Positions 7,707 through 16,347 are shown, counted from the first letter of the stretch. The stretch: 54,325 nucleotides of DNA from Clostridiales bacterium (GCA_004555535.1 SFHU01000003.1:1-54325), one strand, 5' to 3'. The notes: generated from the sequence alone by a model not told the origin. Made by a program: numbers and translations.

Positions 7707-9227
7707 ATGAAACGGATTGTGCTTTGGCTTCTTCTGGCGCTGCTTTCGCTGCCCGCCTGCGCCGCTGCGCAGCGCATCGTCATGGATGGGGCGCATGTGT
7801 CCTTCGATTATCCGGACAGCTGGCTCGTCGTCTCGCCCCAGCTGGCGAGGGTCTATGCGCCGCTGCTTGAGGACGCGGGCATCGACGCGCAGGCGCTTGG
7901 CGAGGAGCTGGAGCAGACGGGCGTGCAGAGCCGCGCCTACAACGCGGACTATTCCCAGTGCATGAGCATCATTGCCCTGAGCGATGACCTCTCCGGGACG
8001 ATCTACGACATCGAGCGCGTCACGGACAGCCAGCGCCGCACGATGAAGGCCCGGGCGGAGAACGGCGCCCTCTTTGAGACGACCGGCCTGCGCGTGCAGG
8101 ATACGGCCTGGCAAAAGGAGGGCGGCCTCTACTGGCTCTATATCCATTACACGAAGACGCGAGCGGACGCGACCATCGGCCGCGGCGTCCGTTATGTCAC
8201 CGTGCGCAACGGCATGTACATCGTGCTAGACTGGCAGAAGACGGACGGGCGCTTCACCAACAAGGAGCTGAGCGCCTTCCGCGCGCAGACGGCGAACCTG
8301 ACTGTGACGGAGAGCATCCCCGAGCCGATGCGCACGGTCAGCCTGACGGCGCAGATTCCCTCGGAGACGAACACCGCCGCCATCACCCTCAGCGGCAAGA
8401 CAGAGGCCGGGGCGACGCTCGTGGCCCAGGCGCCGGACGCGAAGGGCGACATGCAGACGCTCTCCGTCGGCGTGGCGGGCGCCAGCGGCAGCTTTGACCT
8501 GCTCGTGCAGCTGGAGGACGAGGGCAGCTACGACCTCACGCTGACGGCCAGCGTCGAGGGCAAGCTCGACGCGAGCGTCTCTGGCACCGTCGCCTACAGC
8601 GCCAAAACCCTGCCCGTCAGCCTCGTCGGCGCGCAGGAGGACGGCGCGACCGTCGTCACCAGCGACACCGTCACGATCTCCGGGCAGACGCTTGCGGGCG
8701 TGCAGATGCAGCTCGTCTCCCCGAAGGGACTGACCAAGAAGAGCGCCGGCAACGACGGCAGCTTCTCCTTCGAGCTGACGACGAAGGAGGCGGGCGAGTA
8801 CGACTACACGCTCATCCTCTCCAAGAGCGGCTATGACCAGCGGCGCGTGCGCTTCACGCTCGTGCGCCAGCTGACGGACACGCAGGAGCACGAGGCCGTC
8901 AAGAAGAGCGCGGACGCGATCTCCTACAAGAATCTTCAAAAGAACCTCGAGGAAAACCTGGGCAAGACGCTGGTCATCTACGGCCCCGTGACCGAGATCA
9001 GCGGCGCGGGCAGCAACGTCTACCTGCGCATGCAGTACAACAAAAAGAGCGACGGCACCTGGTACAACCCGGTGGTCGTCGTCGCGGACGCAGACACGGG
9101 CATCAGGGAGGGCGACATGGCGACGCTCGCCGTGACCGTCGCGGGCGTCTTTGAGGAGCAGGACGAGCAGGGCAATCCCGTGATGATCCCGCATCTTGAG
9201 CTGCTGTTTGTGGACAAGGTGGAATAA
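7707..9227 (+). CDS. Exported protein of unknown function with Ig-like repeats
   Basis: A 506-residue protein with a clear signal peptide (MKRIVLWLLLALLSLPACAAA). I do not recognise the family. Residues about 25-185 form an N-terminal domain with a FDYPDSW motif near the start. Two beta-rich segments (about 205-295 and 300-390) look like Ig-type modules with alternating Thr/Val and Gly-Ala turns. The last 110 residues resemble a small beta-barrel (GKTLVIYGPVTEI to the end). It is probably an envelope or secreted binding protein. ATG 7707 has GGAGGG seven bases upstream; an in-frame ATG at 7701 and GTG at 7689 are less well placed. The PAC in the signal could be a lipobox cysteine, but the preceding residues are a poor fit. 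It is the last gene of the CapA-NYN operon. Confidence 0.7.
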   Translation: MKRIVLWLLLALLSLPACAAAQRIVMDGAHVSFDYPDSWLVVSPQLARVYAPLLEDAGIDAQALGEELEQTGVQSRAYNADYSQCMSIIALSDDLSGTIYDIERVTDSQRRTMKARAENGALFETTGLRVQDTAWQKEGGLYWLYIHYTKTRADATIGRGVRYVTVRNGMYIVLDWQKTDGRFTNKELSAFRAQTANLTVTESIPEPMRTVSLTAQIPSETNTAAITLSGKTEAGATLVAQAPDAKGDMQTLSVGVAGASGSFDLLVQLEDEGSYDLTLTASVEGKLDASVSGTVAYSAKTLPVSLVGAQEDGATVVTSDTVTISGQTLAGVQMQLVSPKGLTKKSAGNDGSFSFELTTKEAGEYDYTLILSKSGYDQRRVRFTLVRQLTDTQEHEAVKKSADAISYKNLQKNLEENLGKTLVIYGPVTEISGAGSNVYLRMQYNKKSDGTWYNPVVVVADADTGIREGDMATLAVTVAGVFEEQDEQGNPVMIPHLELLFVDKVE

Positions 9228-9284
9228 AACCGTCGAGCCTCCGGCCATGAGCCCGGGGCCGCTGCCTTGCAACAGGATTTCGAC

Positions 9285-9313
9285 AAAAAAGCCTTCCCCC
9301 GCAGGGGGAAGGC
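9285..9313 (-). terminator. Terminator of the flavodiiron gene
   Basis: A perfect 10-bp stem, GCCTTCCCCC (9291-9300) and GGGGGAAGGC (9304-9313), with a 3-base loop. Six A on the plus strand at 9285-9290 give the T-run for minus-strand transcripts. Confidence 0.85.
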
Positions 9314-9325
9314 CGGGTGAATGTC

Positions 9326-10480
9326 TCAGCTGTTTGCGATGGCCTGGGCGAGCTGCTCCAGCTGCGCGCGGCTTCCGTCGTCCAGCGCGGACGTGATGCG
9401 CACAGCCGGCGTCAGGAGCGCGATGTCCTTGCTGCCCTCCAGAAGGGTCTGCATGACCTTGGCCGCCTGCGGCGCCCAGCTGCCGTTCTCCATCAGCGCA
9501 ACGGTGCGGCCCTTGTATCCGCGGGATGTCAGATGAGCGATGAACGCGCGCATGCACGGGAAGACATCGGCGTTGTATGTCGTCGCGGCGAGCACGAGGC
9601 GGCGGCTGGCAAAGGCCTGCGCCACGGCCTCGGCCCAATCGCAGCGGGCCAGGTCAAACAGGCGGACAGACAGCCCCTGCGCCGTGAGGCGCTCTGCAAG
9701 CAGGTCGGCGGCCTCGCGCGTGTGGCCGTAAACGGAGGCGTAGGCGATGGTCACGCCGTCGTTTTCCGGCGCGTAGGCGGACCAGATGCCATACAGCTCC
9801 AGCGCGCGAGCCAGGCCGTCGGTGAGCACGGGGCCGTGCAGCGGCGCAATCGCCGTGACCGTCAGCGCGGAGAGCTTGCGCAGCACGCCCTGCACCTGCG
9901 CGCCGTATTTGCCGACGATGCCGAAGTAGTATCTGCGGGCCTCGTCCTCCCAGGGCTCCGGACAGTCAAGCGCGCCGAATTTGCCGAAGGCGTCCGCAGA
10001 GAAGACGACCCCTTCCTTCTCGTCATAGGTCATCATGACCTCCGGCCAATGCACCATCGGCGCGGCGATGAAGCGGAGCGTGCGGCTGCCCAGCAGCAGC
10101 GTGTCCCCCTCCTTGACGGTCAGGCTGCGCCCCTCGTAGCCTTCGCCATAGAAGCCCTTCATCATGGAGAGCGCCTTGGCGGACGCCACCACGACCGCCT
10201 GCGGATAGCGCTCCATAAACAGGCGGATGTTGGCGGAGTGATCCGGTTCCATGTGCTGCACGATGAGATAGTCGGGCTGGCGGTTGCCCAGCACGCGCGC
10301 GATGTTCTCCAGCCAGGCGTCGCCAAAGCGCGCCTCCACCGAATCCAGAACGGCGACTTTCTCATCCGTGATGACATAGGAATTATAGGACATGCCGTGG
10401 GGCACGGCGTACTGCGCTTCAAACAGGTCGAGGTCGTGATCGTTCACGCCTACATAAGCGATTCCGGGACGGATGGTCAT
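9326..10480 (-). CDS. fprA: Flavodiiron protein (A-type flavoprotein)
   Basis: A 384-residue two-domain enzyme that reduces O2 to water, or NO to N2O, in anaerobes. The N-terminal beta-lactamase-like domain has the full di-iron ligand set: H76, E78, D80 and H81 in HMEPDH, H144, D163 and H215. A flavodoxin-like FMN domain starts near residue 238 with YASVYGHTREAA. ATG 10480 is chosen because AGGAGG ends nine bases upstream; the ATG at 10486 is too close to that site. It diverges from a rubredoxin gene, its usual electron donor, which suggests a joint role in oxidative or nitrosative stress defence. Confidence 0.93.
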   Translation of the reverse strand: MTIRPGIAYVGVNDHDLDLFEAQYAVPHGMSYNSYVITDEKVAVLDSVEARFGDAWLENIARVLGNRQPDYLIVQHMEPDHSANIRLFMERYPQAVVVASAKALSMMKGFYGEGYEGRSLTVKEGDTLLLGSRTLRFIAAPMVHWPEVMMTYDEKEGVVFSADAFGKFGALDCPEPWEDEARRYYFGIVGKYGAQVQGVLRKLSALTVTAIAPLHGPVLTDGLARALELYGIWSAYAPENDGVTIAYASVYGHTREAADLLAERLTAQGLSVRLFDLARCDWAEAVAQAFASRRLVLAATTYNADVFPCMRAFIAHLTSRGYKGRTVALMENGSWAPQAAKVMQTLLEGSKDIALLTPAVRITSALDDGSRAQLEQLAQAIANS

Positions 10481-10524
10481 GGTCATTTTCCTCCTCATGA
10501 TTGGTTTCCTCTGACTTCGCAAAT

Positions 10525-10553
10525 ATTTTATCAGCAATGCGCGGCAAGTTCAA
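10525..10553 (-). promoter_or_regulatory. Promoter for the flavodiiron gene
   Basis: Minus strand TTGAAC (10553-10548), 17-base spacer, TAAAAT (10530-10525). Confidence 0.65.
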
Positions 10554-10624
10554 TGCGTTTGCACAGATTCGTCATGACCGCACAAAAAGGGAATGAAAAA
10601 CAGCCTTTTTTATGGGGAAAGCCC

Positions 10625-10653
10625 TTGTTGCCCCCGCCCGTTTGGGGTATAAT
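10625..10653 (+). promoter_or_regulatory. Promoter for the rubredoxin gene
   Basis: TTGTTG (10625-10630), 17-base spacer, perfect TATAAT (10648-10653), about 80 bases before the start codon. Confidence 0.65.
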
Positions 10654-10734
10654 GCCGTGCATGACCCATGCCGTGCGGAGCGCTTCGCCTGCCCGCGCGC
10701 GGGGTCAGCCAAATAATTGAAAGGAGGCGGCGTC

Positions 10735-10893
10735 ATGAAGAAGTACGAGTGCCCGTGCGGCTACATCTATGATCCGGCGATCGGCGATCCGGACAGCGGA
10801 ATTGCCCCCGGAACGGCCTTTGAGGACATCCCGGATTCCTGGGTTTGCCCGGTCTGCGGTCTGGGCAAGGATGCGTTCTACGAGATCGATTGA
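10735..10893 (+). CDS. Rubredoxin with a shortened first metal knuckle
   Basis: A 52-residue iron protein that carries single electrons, here most likely to the divergent flavodiiron protein. It has the family pattern GYIYDPAIGDPD, GIAPGTAFEDIP and WVCPVCG. The first cysteine pair is unusual: C6-P-C8-G instead of the standard C-x-x-C-G, one residue short, while the second pair C38-P-V-C41 is normal. ATG 10735 follows AAAGGAGG. The gene is short, but its family pattern, promoter, ribosome binding site and terminator leave little doubt. Confidence 0.93.
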   Translation: MKKYECPCGYIYDPAIGDPDSGIAPGTAFEDIPDSWVCPVCGLGKDAFYEID

Positions 10894-10920
10894 CCGGCGG
10901 ATGCAGAACAGCACACAGGC

Positions 10921-10966
10921 GGCCCCGCTGCGCCCCTGAGGGAGCGGCGGGGCCGTCTGCGCTTTT
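10921..10966 (+). terminator. Terminator of the rubredoxin gene
   Basis: GGCCCCGC (10921-10928) pairs with GCGGGGCC (10947-10954), followed by a short TTTT at 10962-10965. Confidence 0.6.
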
Positions 10967-11011
10967 CTGCCGCCGGCCTCTTTTGGGCGTGACGCGGCGT
11001 TGTGTTCATGC

Positions 11012-11017
11012 TATAAT
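11012..11017 (+). promoter_or_regulatory. Extended -10 promoter for the sortase gene
   Basis: TGCTATAAT gives an extended -10 (TATAAT 11012-11017). No good -35 is seen 17 bases upstream. It lies about 75 bases before GTG 11092. Confidence 0.45.
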
Positions 11018-11091
11018 ATGGCGGTATAGGGTGCAGGAAATGACGCGCTTTCCATCGCCTTTCGGGAAAAGAGAAGGAGGAGAACCGCTCC

Positions 11092-12120
11092 GTGAAAAAA
11101 CACAGAAGAAGGCTTTCCTCCTTCAAAAAGCAGCGATCGGTCGGCGAATTCACCCGCAGGCCGAAGCGGAAGAACCGCCGCAGCGCCGTGCGATGGAATC
11201 TCTCCCGCGCGCTCGTGCCGGCGCTCATCGCGCTGATCGCGCTGAGCCTGGTCATGATCGCGGGCATTGTGCTGCGCAGCGTGCGCACGAGGAAGCTCAA
11301 CGCGGAGCTTGCCGCGCTCCACGCCGCAGGCGCTGTGCTGGAGACACCCGCGCCCGTGGAGGAGATGTCCGCCTCCGTGGCGGCGCAGGCGCTGCCGGCG
11401 CTCACGCCCGAGCCTGAGCGCGCGGCCTCTCCGGAGCCTGAGCCCGCGCCCGCGGCGGAGGAGACGGACGCTCCGGTACGCTTCCACCAGGTCGGCGGCA
11501 CGCCGCTGGCGCACATGGAGACGCTCTACAGCCAAAACCACGACCTGATCGCCTGGCTGGAGATCCCGGACGTGATCGACCTGCCTGTCATGTACAAGGA
11601 CAACGTCTACTACCTGACGCACGACTTCAACAAGAGCAAGAACGCCTCGGGCACGATCTTCCTGGACGAAAACCACCGCTTCACGGAGCAGACGCAGAAC
11701 CTGCTGCTCCACGGGCACAACATGAAGGACGGCACGATGTTCGGCCGCCTGGTGCATTACCTCCAGGACATCGACTACTACCGCAGCCACCCCTTTGTGC
11801 ACCTGGACACGCTCTGGGAGGAGGAGGAATACGTCATCTTCGCCGTGCTGCGCGTGTCGCTCGACGTGCGCGACGAGAGCTTCATCAACTACTTCTCCTA
11901 TCCCACGTTTTTAAGCGATGCATCGTTTGACGCCTATGTGCGCCAGCTCCAGCTTCATTCCGCCTACGCGGTGCCCATCGACGTGAAGCCCACCGACGCG
12001 CTGCTCACGCTCTCCACCTGCATCGATGAGGACAGGCTGGTCATCGTCTGCCGGCGTCTGCGCGAGGGCGAGACGCGCACGAGGCTCCGGGAGCTGGTGC
12101 GGCTGGCGCAGAAGCAATGA
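11092..12120 (+). CDS. Class B sortase
   Basis: A 342-residue membrane-anchored transpeptidase. A very basic N-terminus (residues 1-34) precedes one membrane helix (about 40-62), a Pro/Glu/Ala-rich linker (about 84-128) and the sortase domain. Catalytic residues are visible: His in HGHNM (H209), Cys in TLSTC (C310) and Arg in DRLVIV (R315). Class B enzymes attach particular surface proteins to peptidoglycan or build pilins. No substrate with an LPXTG- or NPQTN-like signal is seen in the window. The start is GTG 11092 with AAGGAGG 11 bases upstream; no better ATG lies before the basic segment. It is a single-gene unit. Confidence 0.9.
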   Translation: MKKHRRRLSSFKKQRSVGEFTRRPKRKNRRSAVRWNLSRALVPALIALIALSLVMIAGIVLRSVRTRKLNAELAALHAAGAVLETPAPVEEMSASVAAQALPALTPEPERAASPEPEPAPAAEETDAPVRFHQVGGTPLAHMETLYSQNHDLIAWLEIPDVIDLPVMYKDNVYYLTHDFNKSKNASGTIFLDENHRFTEQTQNLLLHGHNMKDGTMFGRLVHYLQDIDYYRSHPFVHLDTLWEEEEYVIFAVLRVSLDVRDESFINYFSYPTFLSDASFDAYVRQLQLHSAYAVPIDVKPTDALLTLSTCIDEDRLVIVCRRLREGETRTRLRELVRLAQKQ

Positions 12121-12144
12121 GGAAAAAAGCGCTCAGACCGACGA

Positions 12145-12228
12145 CAAAAGGGGTTTTTCTCCCCGAAGGGAAGAAAAGCCCTCCTGATATTTCCTGAAGA
12201 AAAGAGCCATTCAGAAACAACTGCTTAT
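12145..12228. repeat. Second dispersed repeat family, copy a
   Basis: It begins 25 bases after the sortase stop and shares with 28467-28563 an AAAAGGG-TT start, a hairpin around CTCCCCGAAGGG, TTCCTGAAG and a CTGCTTAT end. Where aligned by eye the two copies agree at most positions, with a few short gaps. Confidence 0.6.
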
Positions 12229-12235
12229 CTCAAAA

Positions 12236-12290
12236 AGACGAGCGCTCCGCGGCGGTGTGAACTGCCGTGCGGAGCGCTTGCTTTGTTGAT
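12236..12290. terminator. Bidirectional terminator between the sortase and EIIC-like genes
   Basis: AGCGCTCCGC (12241-12250) pairs with GCGGAGCGCT (12269-12278), with further GGC/GCC pairing inside. AAAAA at 12234-12238 gives a T-run on the minus strand, and T-rich sequence follows on the plus strand. Confidence 0.7.
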
Positions 12291-12330
12291 TTGTCCTTTG
12301 ACCGTGGGCGGGGAACCGGATGGCCGTTTC

Positions 12331-13437
12331 TCACAGCTCCAGCTTCAGGTCGCCCTCATGGATCCAGCCCCAGCGTTTGAGGAGCACCGCGAACAACACG
12401 CTCAGCACGGCGGGGAGGATGAAGCACACCAGCGCCATACCCAGCCAGTCCATCGCCGTGATGGCGGGCTTGAGCCCGGCGGCGACGTCGCTGACCCAGC
12501 CGGTGTAGACGCCGATCTGTCCGACGAAGCCGCAGGTGCCCATGCCCGAGGAGACGGGCGAGCCGTTCATCTCCAGGCGGAACAGGCAGGTCGCGATGGG
12601 CCCGGTGATGGCCGAGGCCAGCGTCGGCGGGATCCAGACGCGGGGATTTTTGACGATGTTGGGCATCTGCAGCATGCTCGTGCCCACGCCCTGCGCGACG
12701 AGGCCGCCCCAGCCGTTCTCCTTGAAGCTCATGACGGCGAAGCCGACCATCTGCGCACAGCAGCCCGCGACGGCGGCGCCGCCCGCCAGGCCCACCAGGC
12801 CGAAGGAGGCGCAGATCGCGGCGGAGCTGATGGGCAGCGTCAGCGCCATGCCGATGAGCACGGAGACGAGCATGCCCATGAAGAAGGGCTGCAGCTCCGT
12901 CGCCCACATGATCGCCTGGCCGACGGCGTTGGCCGCCCGGCCGATGGGCGCGGCGACGAGCGCGGAGATGCCGATGCCCGAGAGGATCGTGACCAGCGGG
13001 GTGACGAGGATGTCGATGCGCGTCTCCTTGGAGACGAGCTTGCCCAGCTCGCAGGCGACAATCGCCACGACGTAGACGGCCAGCGGGCCGCCGGAGCCGC
13101 CCATCGCGTTGGCCGCGAAGCCGACCGGGATCAGCGAGAACAGCACGAGCGGCGGGCAGTGCAGCGCGGAGCCGATCGCCACGGCGATGCCCGGGCCGAC
13201 CATCAGCGAGGCCAAACCGCCGATCGTGTAGCTGATCGCCTGGCCGCCGGACTGGATGGTGACGACCGGCGCGGTCAGAAAGCCGATGTGAAGCTGCTGG
13301 CCGAGCGTGTTGAGAATGGTGCCCACCAGCAGCGTGCAGAACAGACCTTGCGCCATCGCGCCCAGCGCGTCGATGCCGTAGCGCTGAAATGTGCAGGCGA
13401 CATCCTTGCGCCGCAGCAGAGCCTTCCAGGTTTTCAT
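12331..13437 (-). CDS. PTS EIIC-type membrane protein (PfoR-like, PTS_EIIC_2 family)
   Basis: A 368-residue integral membrane protein with about nine to ten hydrophobic segments and Gly-rich loops (GGSGGPLAVYV, GMGTCGFVGQIGVYTG). The N-terminal pattern RYGIDALGAMAQGLFCTLLVGTI is typical of the stand-alone PTS EIIC-like proteins that include PfoR of Clostridium perfringens. No EIIA or EIIB domain is fused or encoded nearby. It may work with components encoded elsewhere, as a non-PTS transporter, or as a sensor. ATG 13437 is preferred because AAGGAG stands eight bases upstream; an in-frame ATG six bases earlier is too close to it. Confidence 0.75.
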   Translation of the reverse strand: MKTWKALLRRKDVACTFQRYGIDALGAMAQGLFCTLLVGTILNTLGQQLHIGFLTAPVVTIQSGGQAISYTIGGLASLMVGPGIAVAIGSALHCPPLVLFSLIPVGFAANAMGGSGGPLAVYVVAIVACELGKLVSKETRIDILVTPLVTILSGIGISALVAAPIGRAANAVGQAIMWATELQPFFMGMLVSVLIGMALTLPISSAAICASFGLVGLAGGAAVAGCCAQMVGFAVMSFKENGWGGLVAQGVGTSMLQMPNIVKNPRVWIPPTLASAITGPIATCLFRLEMNGSPVSSGMGTCGFVGQIGVYTGWVSDVAAGLKPAITAMDWLGMALVCFILPAVLSVLFAVLLKRWGWIHEGDLKLEL

Positions 13438-13470
13438 AGGCATTGCTCCTTTTGGAAAAATGACTGGATC

Positions 13471-13499
13471 ATTATACACCCGCGGCGTCCCGCACGCAA
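13471..13499 (-). promoter_or_regulatory. Promoter for the EIIC-like gene
   Basis: Minus strand TTGCGT (13499-13494), 17-base spacer, perfect TATAAT (13476-13471). Confidence 0.65.
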
Positions 13500-13520
13500 T
13501 GAAGATCTGACGTCAAAGAG

Positions 13521-13557
13521 AAAAAGCATCCCTGCCCTGATGAAGGGGGCGGGATGC
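13521..13557 (-). terminator. Terminator of the dipeptidase gene
   Basis: GCATCCC (13526-13532) pairs with GGGATGC (13551-13557), with GCCC/GGGC inside. AAAAA at 13521-13525 gives the minus-strand T-run. Confidence 0.7.
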
Positions 13558-13581
13558 GCAAGGCTCCGGCGGGGGAGAAGA

Positions 13582-15042
13582 TTACGCGTCGGCGCGGGAG
13601 TAGGCGTTCTTCATTTGCAGGCTCGCGGCGAGGAGCACCTTATCCAGCAGACCGGCGGTCTCCGCCTTGGCGAACGCGGCCACCTGATCGTTGCAGTCCG
13701 CGAGATAGGCGGGCAGGTCCGACGCTGTGCGGGCGCCCTCGTCAAACGCATGGAGCATTTCATGGCCTTTGGCGGCGAGCTTATTTTGGTAGCGCTCGAC
13801 AGAGGCGATACAGGCGTGATAGTGCGCGTCGCAAAGCGCGGCGATCAGGCGGTTGGCCCAATAGAAATTCTCCGTCGTGACCTCGGCGGTCGTGCCGGAG
13901 AGATAATCCGGCGTGCGCTCCACGTTGCCGTAGAAGGGCACCATGCCGTTGAAGGCGTTGGAGCCGACCGCGAGCCATTCGACGGCGGCGATGGCCTCCG
14001 GCACATCCGGGCGCAGCTGCGTCAGGGCGACGAAGTTGTTGCGGTTGACGCCGATGGGGCGGTACTTGCCGCGCTCCGAAGCGTTGCCATACTGCGCGTA
14101 GGGGTTGTAGGGCGTGCCCTCGTAGCAGGAGGAGAGCACGAATTTCACATCCTCGACGGTGACCTTATGCTCCGGCGTGAGCGCCCAGGGCAGGTTGTCG
14201 CTCTCGGGCGTGAAGTCGGCCTGCGGGCCGTCCCATTTGTACGTCGTCGGGTTGAGATAGCGCTCCATGTACCAGGCGCGGGGCGTGTTGTAGGAGTGAT
14301 CCGAAACGGTATGGCTGCCCAGCGCGGCGCGCACGTCAAAGCGGGTCTGCTGCGCGGGCGGGACGGAGGACATCGACAGATCCAGATGGTTCTGCTCGAT
14401 GAAGTCGATCATGTCCGGGGAGCAGAGGTGATCCCTCTGCGCGCCGAGGGCGTCGGTGAAGTCGAAGAAGTCGATGCCCTGCTGGTTGGGCATGACGACG
14501 TAGCCATCGTCCGGCACGCGTTTGGCGATGAAGTGGTGGCCGCCGATGGTCTCCATCCACCAGATCTCATGGGCGTCCTGGAAGCCGATGCCGTTCATCT
14601 CATAGGTGCCATACCTGCGCAGCAGCTCGGCCAGCCGCAGCACGCCCTCGCGGGCGGAATGGATGTAGGGGAGGACGATCGTGAGCATGTCCTCCTCGCC
14701 GATGCCGCCGGGGACGAGCGGGTCCGCGCCCAGCACGCGGGCGTTGGAGGTGATCGTCTCGGTCTCGGACATGGCGACGTTGTAGGCGTTGAAGCCGGCC
14801 TCGCCCCAGATGCCGCGGTCGGGCAGGGCGTTGGGCATGGCGGTATAGCGCATGGGGTTGTCCGGCAGGTCGATGACGACCTTGGAGATGACGGACTGGT
14901 AGCGGCGGGGCTGCTCCCCGGGATGGACGACGACGAACTTCTTGGGCGCGAAGCCGTCGGGGCCGGAATCCTCGTTCCGGGCCATCATCGTGGAGCCGTC
15001 ATAGGTGGCGTTTTTGCCGATCAGAATGGTGGTGCAGGGCAT
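13582..15042 (-). CDS. C69-family dipeptidase (PepD-like)
   Basis: A 486-residue N-terminal-nucleophile peptidase that cleaves dipeptides. It begins MPCTTILIGK. Removing the short start would expose Cys3 as the catalytic residue, as in the Lactobacillus PepD family. Other typical stretches are GSTMMARNED, WGEAGFNAYNVAMSETET and HEIWWMETIGGHHFIAKRVPD. There is no signal peptide, so it acts in the cytosol on imported peptides. ATG 15042 is chosen over an in-frame ATG at 15063 because the shorter form puts Cys at position 3 and GGAAGG lies seven bases upstream. It shares the Ntn-hydrolase fold with the bile salt hydrolase encoded divergently next door. Confidence 0.9.
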   Translation of the reverse strand: MPCTTILIGKNATYDGSTMMARNEDSGPDGFAPKKFVVVHPGEQPRRYQSVISKVVIDLPDNPMRYTAMPNALPDRGIWGEAGFNAYNVAMSETETITSNARVLGADPLVPGGIGEEDMLTIVLPYIHSAREGVLRLAELLRRYGTYEMNGIGFQDAHEIWWMETIGGHHFIAKRVPDDGYVVMPNQQGIDFFDFTDALGAQRDHLCSPDMIDFIEQNHLDLSMSSVPPAQQTRFDVRAALGSHTVSDHSYNTPRAWYMERYLNPTTYKWDGPQADFTPESDNLPWALTPEHKVTVEDVKFVLSSCYEGTPYNPYAQYGNASERGKYRPIGVNRNNFVALTQLRPDVPEAIAAVEWLAVGSNAFNGMVPFYGNVERTPDYLSGTTAEVTTENFYWANRLIAALCDAHYHACIASVERYQNKLAAKGHEMLHAFDEGARTASDLPAYLADCNDQVAAFAKAETAGLLDKVLLAASLQMKNAYSRADA

Positions 15043-15093
15043 GGTCAGGCCTTCCTTTGTCAAAGTGAATTGCGCCCTGGGGGCGACGGCCTT

Positions 15094-15122
15094 ATCTTAC
15101 CATGACGGGAAAAAAGTTTCAA
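15094..15122 (-). promoter_or_regulatory. Promoter for the dipeptidase gene
   Basis: Minus strand TTGAAA (15122-15117), 17-base spacer, TAAGAT (15099-15094). Confidence 0.6.
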
Positions 15123-15209
15123 CGCATGGCGCGCGCATTTGCGTTTTTTTCGAAAAGGCGCATTCTACCGCAGAGAAGGCAACACTTTTTTGCGGGTCGA
15201 TCCTTCGTA

Positions 15210-15239
15210 TTGAAATCCCCAAAGCGTTTATGCTACAAT
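15210..15239 (+). promoter_or_regulatory. Promoter for the bile salt hydrolase gene
   Basis: TTGAAA (15210-15215), 18-base spacer ending in TGC (extended -10), TACAAT (15234-15239). Confidence 0.65.
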
Positions 15240-15294
15240 CAGGACGAAAACAGGACGCGACAAAACGCCCGGAAGCAATGAAGGAGGATGCAGC

Positions 15295-16266
15295 ATGTGT
15301 ACGGCGGCAACCTATAAGACGAAGGACTTTTACTTTGGCAGGACGCTCGATTATGAGTTCTCCTATGGCGACGAGGTGACGGTGACGCCGCGGAATTATC
15401 CGTTCGAGTTCCGCGTGATGGGCCCGATGAGGCGGCACTACGCGATGATCGGCATGGCCTATGTCGCGGGCAACGTGCCGCTGTACTACGACGCGATGAA
15501 CGAGAAGGGGCTGGGCATGGCTGGGCTCAACTTCGTGGGCAACGCGCACTATGAAAAGCGCGCGGCGGGGAAGGACAACGTCGCGCAGTTCGAGTTCATT
15601 CCCTGGGTGCTGGGGCAGTGCGCCTCGGTCGCCGAGGCGCGGACGCTGCTTGAGCGCATCAACCTGATCGACGAGCCCTTCAGCGAGCAGCTGCCCCTGG
15701 CGCAGCTGCACTGGCTCATCGCCGACAAGGATGAAGCGATCACGGTGGAGGCCGTTCGCGAGGGCATCAAAATCTACGACAACCCCGTCGGCGTGATGAC
15801 GAACAACCCGCCGTTTGACCAGCAGATGTTCGCGCTCAATAATTACATGCACCTCTCGCCCCGCCAGCCGGAGAACTGCTGGAGCGTGCCGCTTACGGCG
15901 TACAGCCGCGGCATGGGTGCGCTCGGCCTGCCGGGCGATCTCTCCTCGCAGTCGCGCTTCGTGCGCGTGGCCTACACGAAGATGCACGCGGTTTCCGGCG
16001 ATTCGGAGATGGAGAGCGTCAGCCAGTTCTTCCACATCCTCGGCTCGGTCGATCAGCAGCGCGGCTGCTGCGACGTCGGCGAGGGCAAGTACGAGATCAC
16101 GCTCTACACCTCCTGCTGCAACGCGCAGAAGGGCATCTACTACTACACGACCTACGAGAACCACCAGATCACGGCGGTCGACATGCACAAGGAAGACCTC
16201 GATGGCAGCGAGCTGGCGCGCTACCCGCTCATCACGGGCGAGCAGATCCGCTGGCAGAACGGCTGA
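15295..16266 (+). CDS. bsh: Bile salt hydrolase / choloylglycine hydrolase
   Basis: A 323-residue cytosolic Ntn-hydrolase that removes glycine or taurine from conjugated bile acids; penicillin V acylases are close relatives. The residues of the C. perfringens enzyme are all present at matching places: nucleophile C2 (exposed by Met removal), R16, D19, N79 in AGLNF, N170 in MTN and R221 in SRFVRVAY. Long stretches such as MNEKGLG, LPGD and EKGIYYYTTYEN-like text also match the bile-salt branch better than the penicillin branch, as I recall them. It is a single gene with its own promoter and a strong terminator. The start follows GAAGGAGGATGCAGC. This enzyme points to an intestinal habitat. Confidence 0.9.
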   Translation: MCTAATYKTKDFYFGRTLDYEFSYGDEVTVTPRNYPFEFRVMGPMRRHYAMIGMAYVAGNVPLYYDAMNEKGLGMAGLNFVGNAHYEKRAAGKDNVAQFEFIPWVLGQCASVAEARTLLERINLIDEPFSEQLPLAQLHWLIADKDEAITVEAVREGIKIYDNPVGVMTNNPPFDQQMFALNNYMHLSPRQPENCWSVPLTAYSRGMGALGLPGDLSSQSRFVRVAYTKMHAVSGDSEMESVSQFFHILGSVDQQRGCCDVGEGKYEITLYTSCCNAQKGIYYYTTYENHQITAVDMHKEDLDGSELARYPLITGEQIRWQNG

Positions 16267-16284
16267 GAAAAGATAAAGATAAAG

Positions 16285-16326
16285 ATACGAAACGCCCCTT
16301 CGCGACGGCGAAGGGGCGTTTCGTAT
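16285..16326. terminator. Perfect 19-bp inverted repeat, bidirectional terminator
   Basis: The 19-bp arm at 16285-16303 is fully complementary to 16308-16326 with a 4-base loop. An A-rich left flank gives a T-rich run for the minus-strand ABC operon. It lies between two convergent genes. Confidence 0.85.
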
Positions 16327-16347
16327 GCAGGAGAGAATGCGCCCGCG

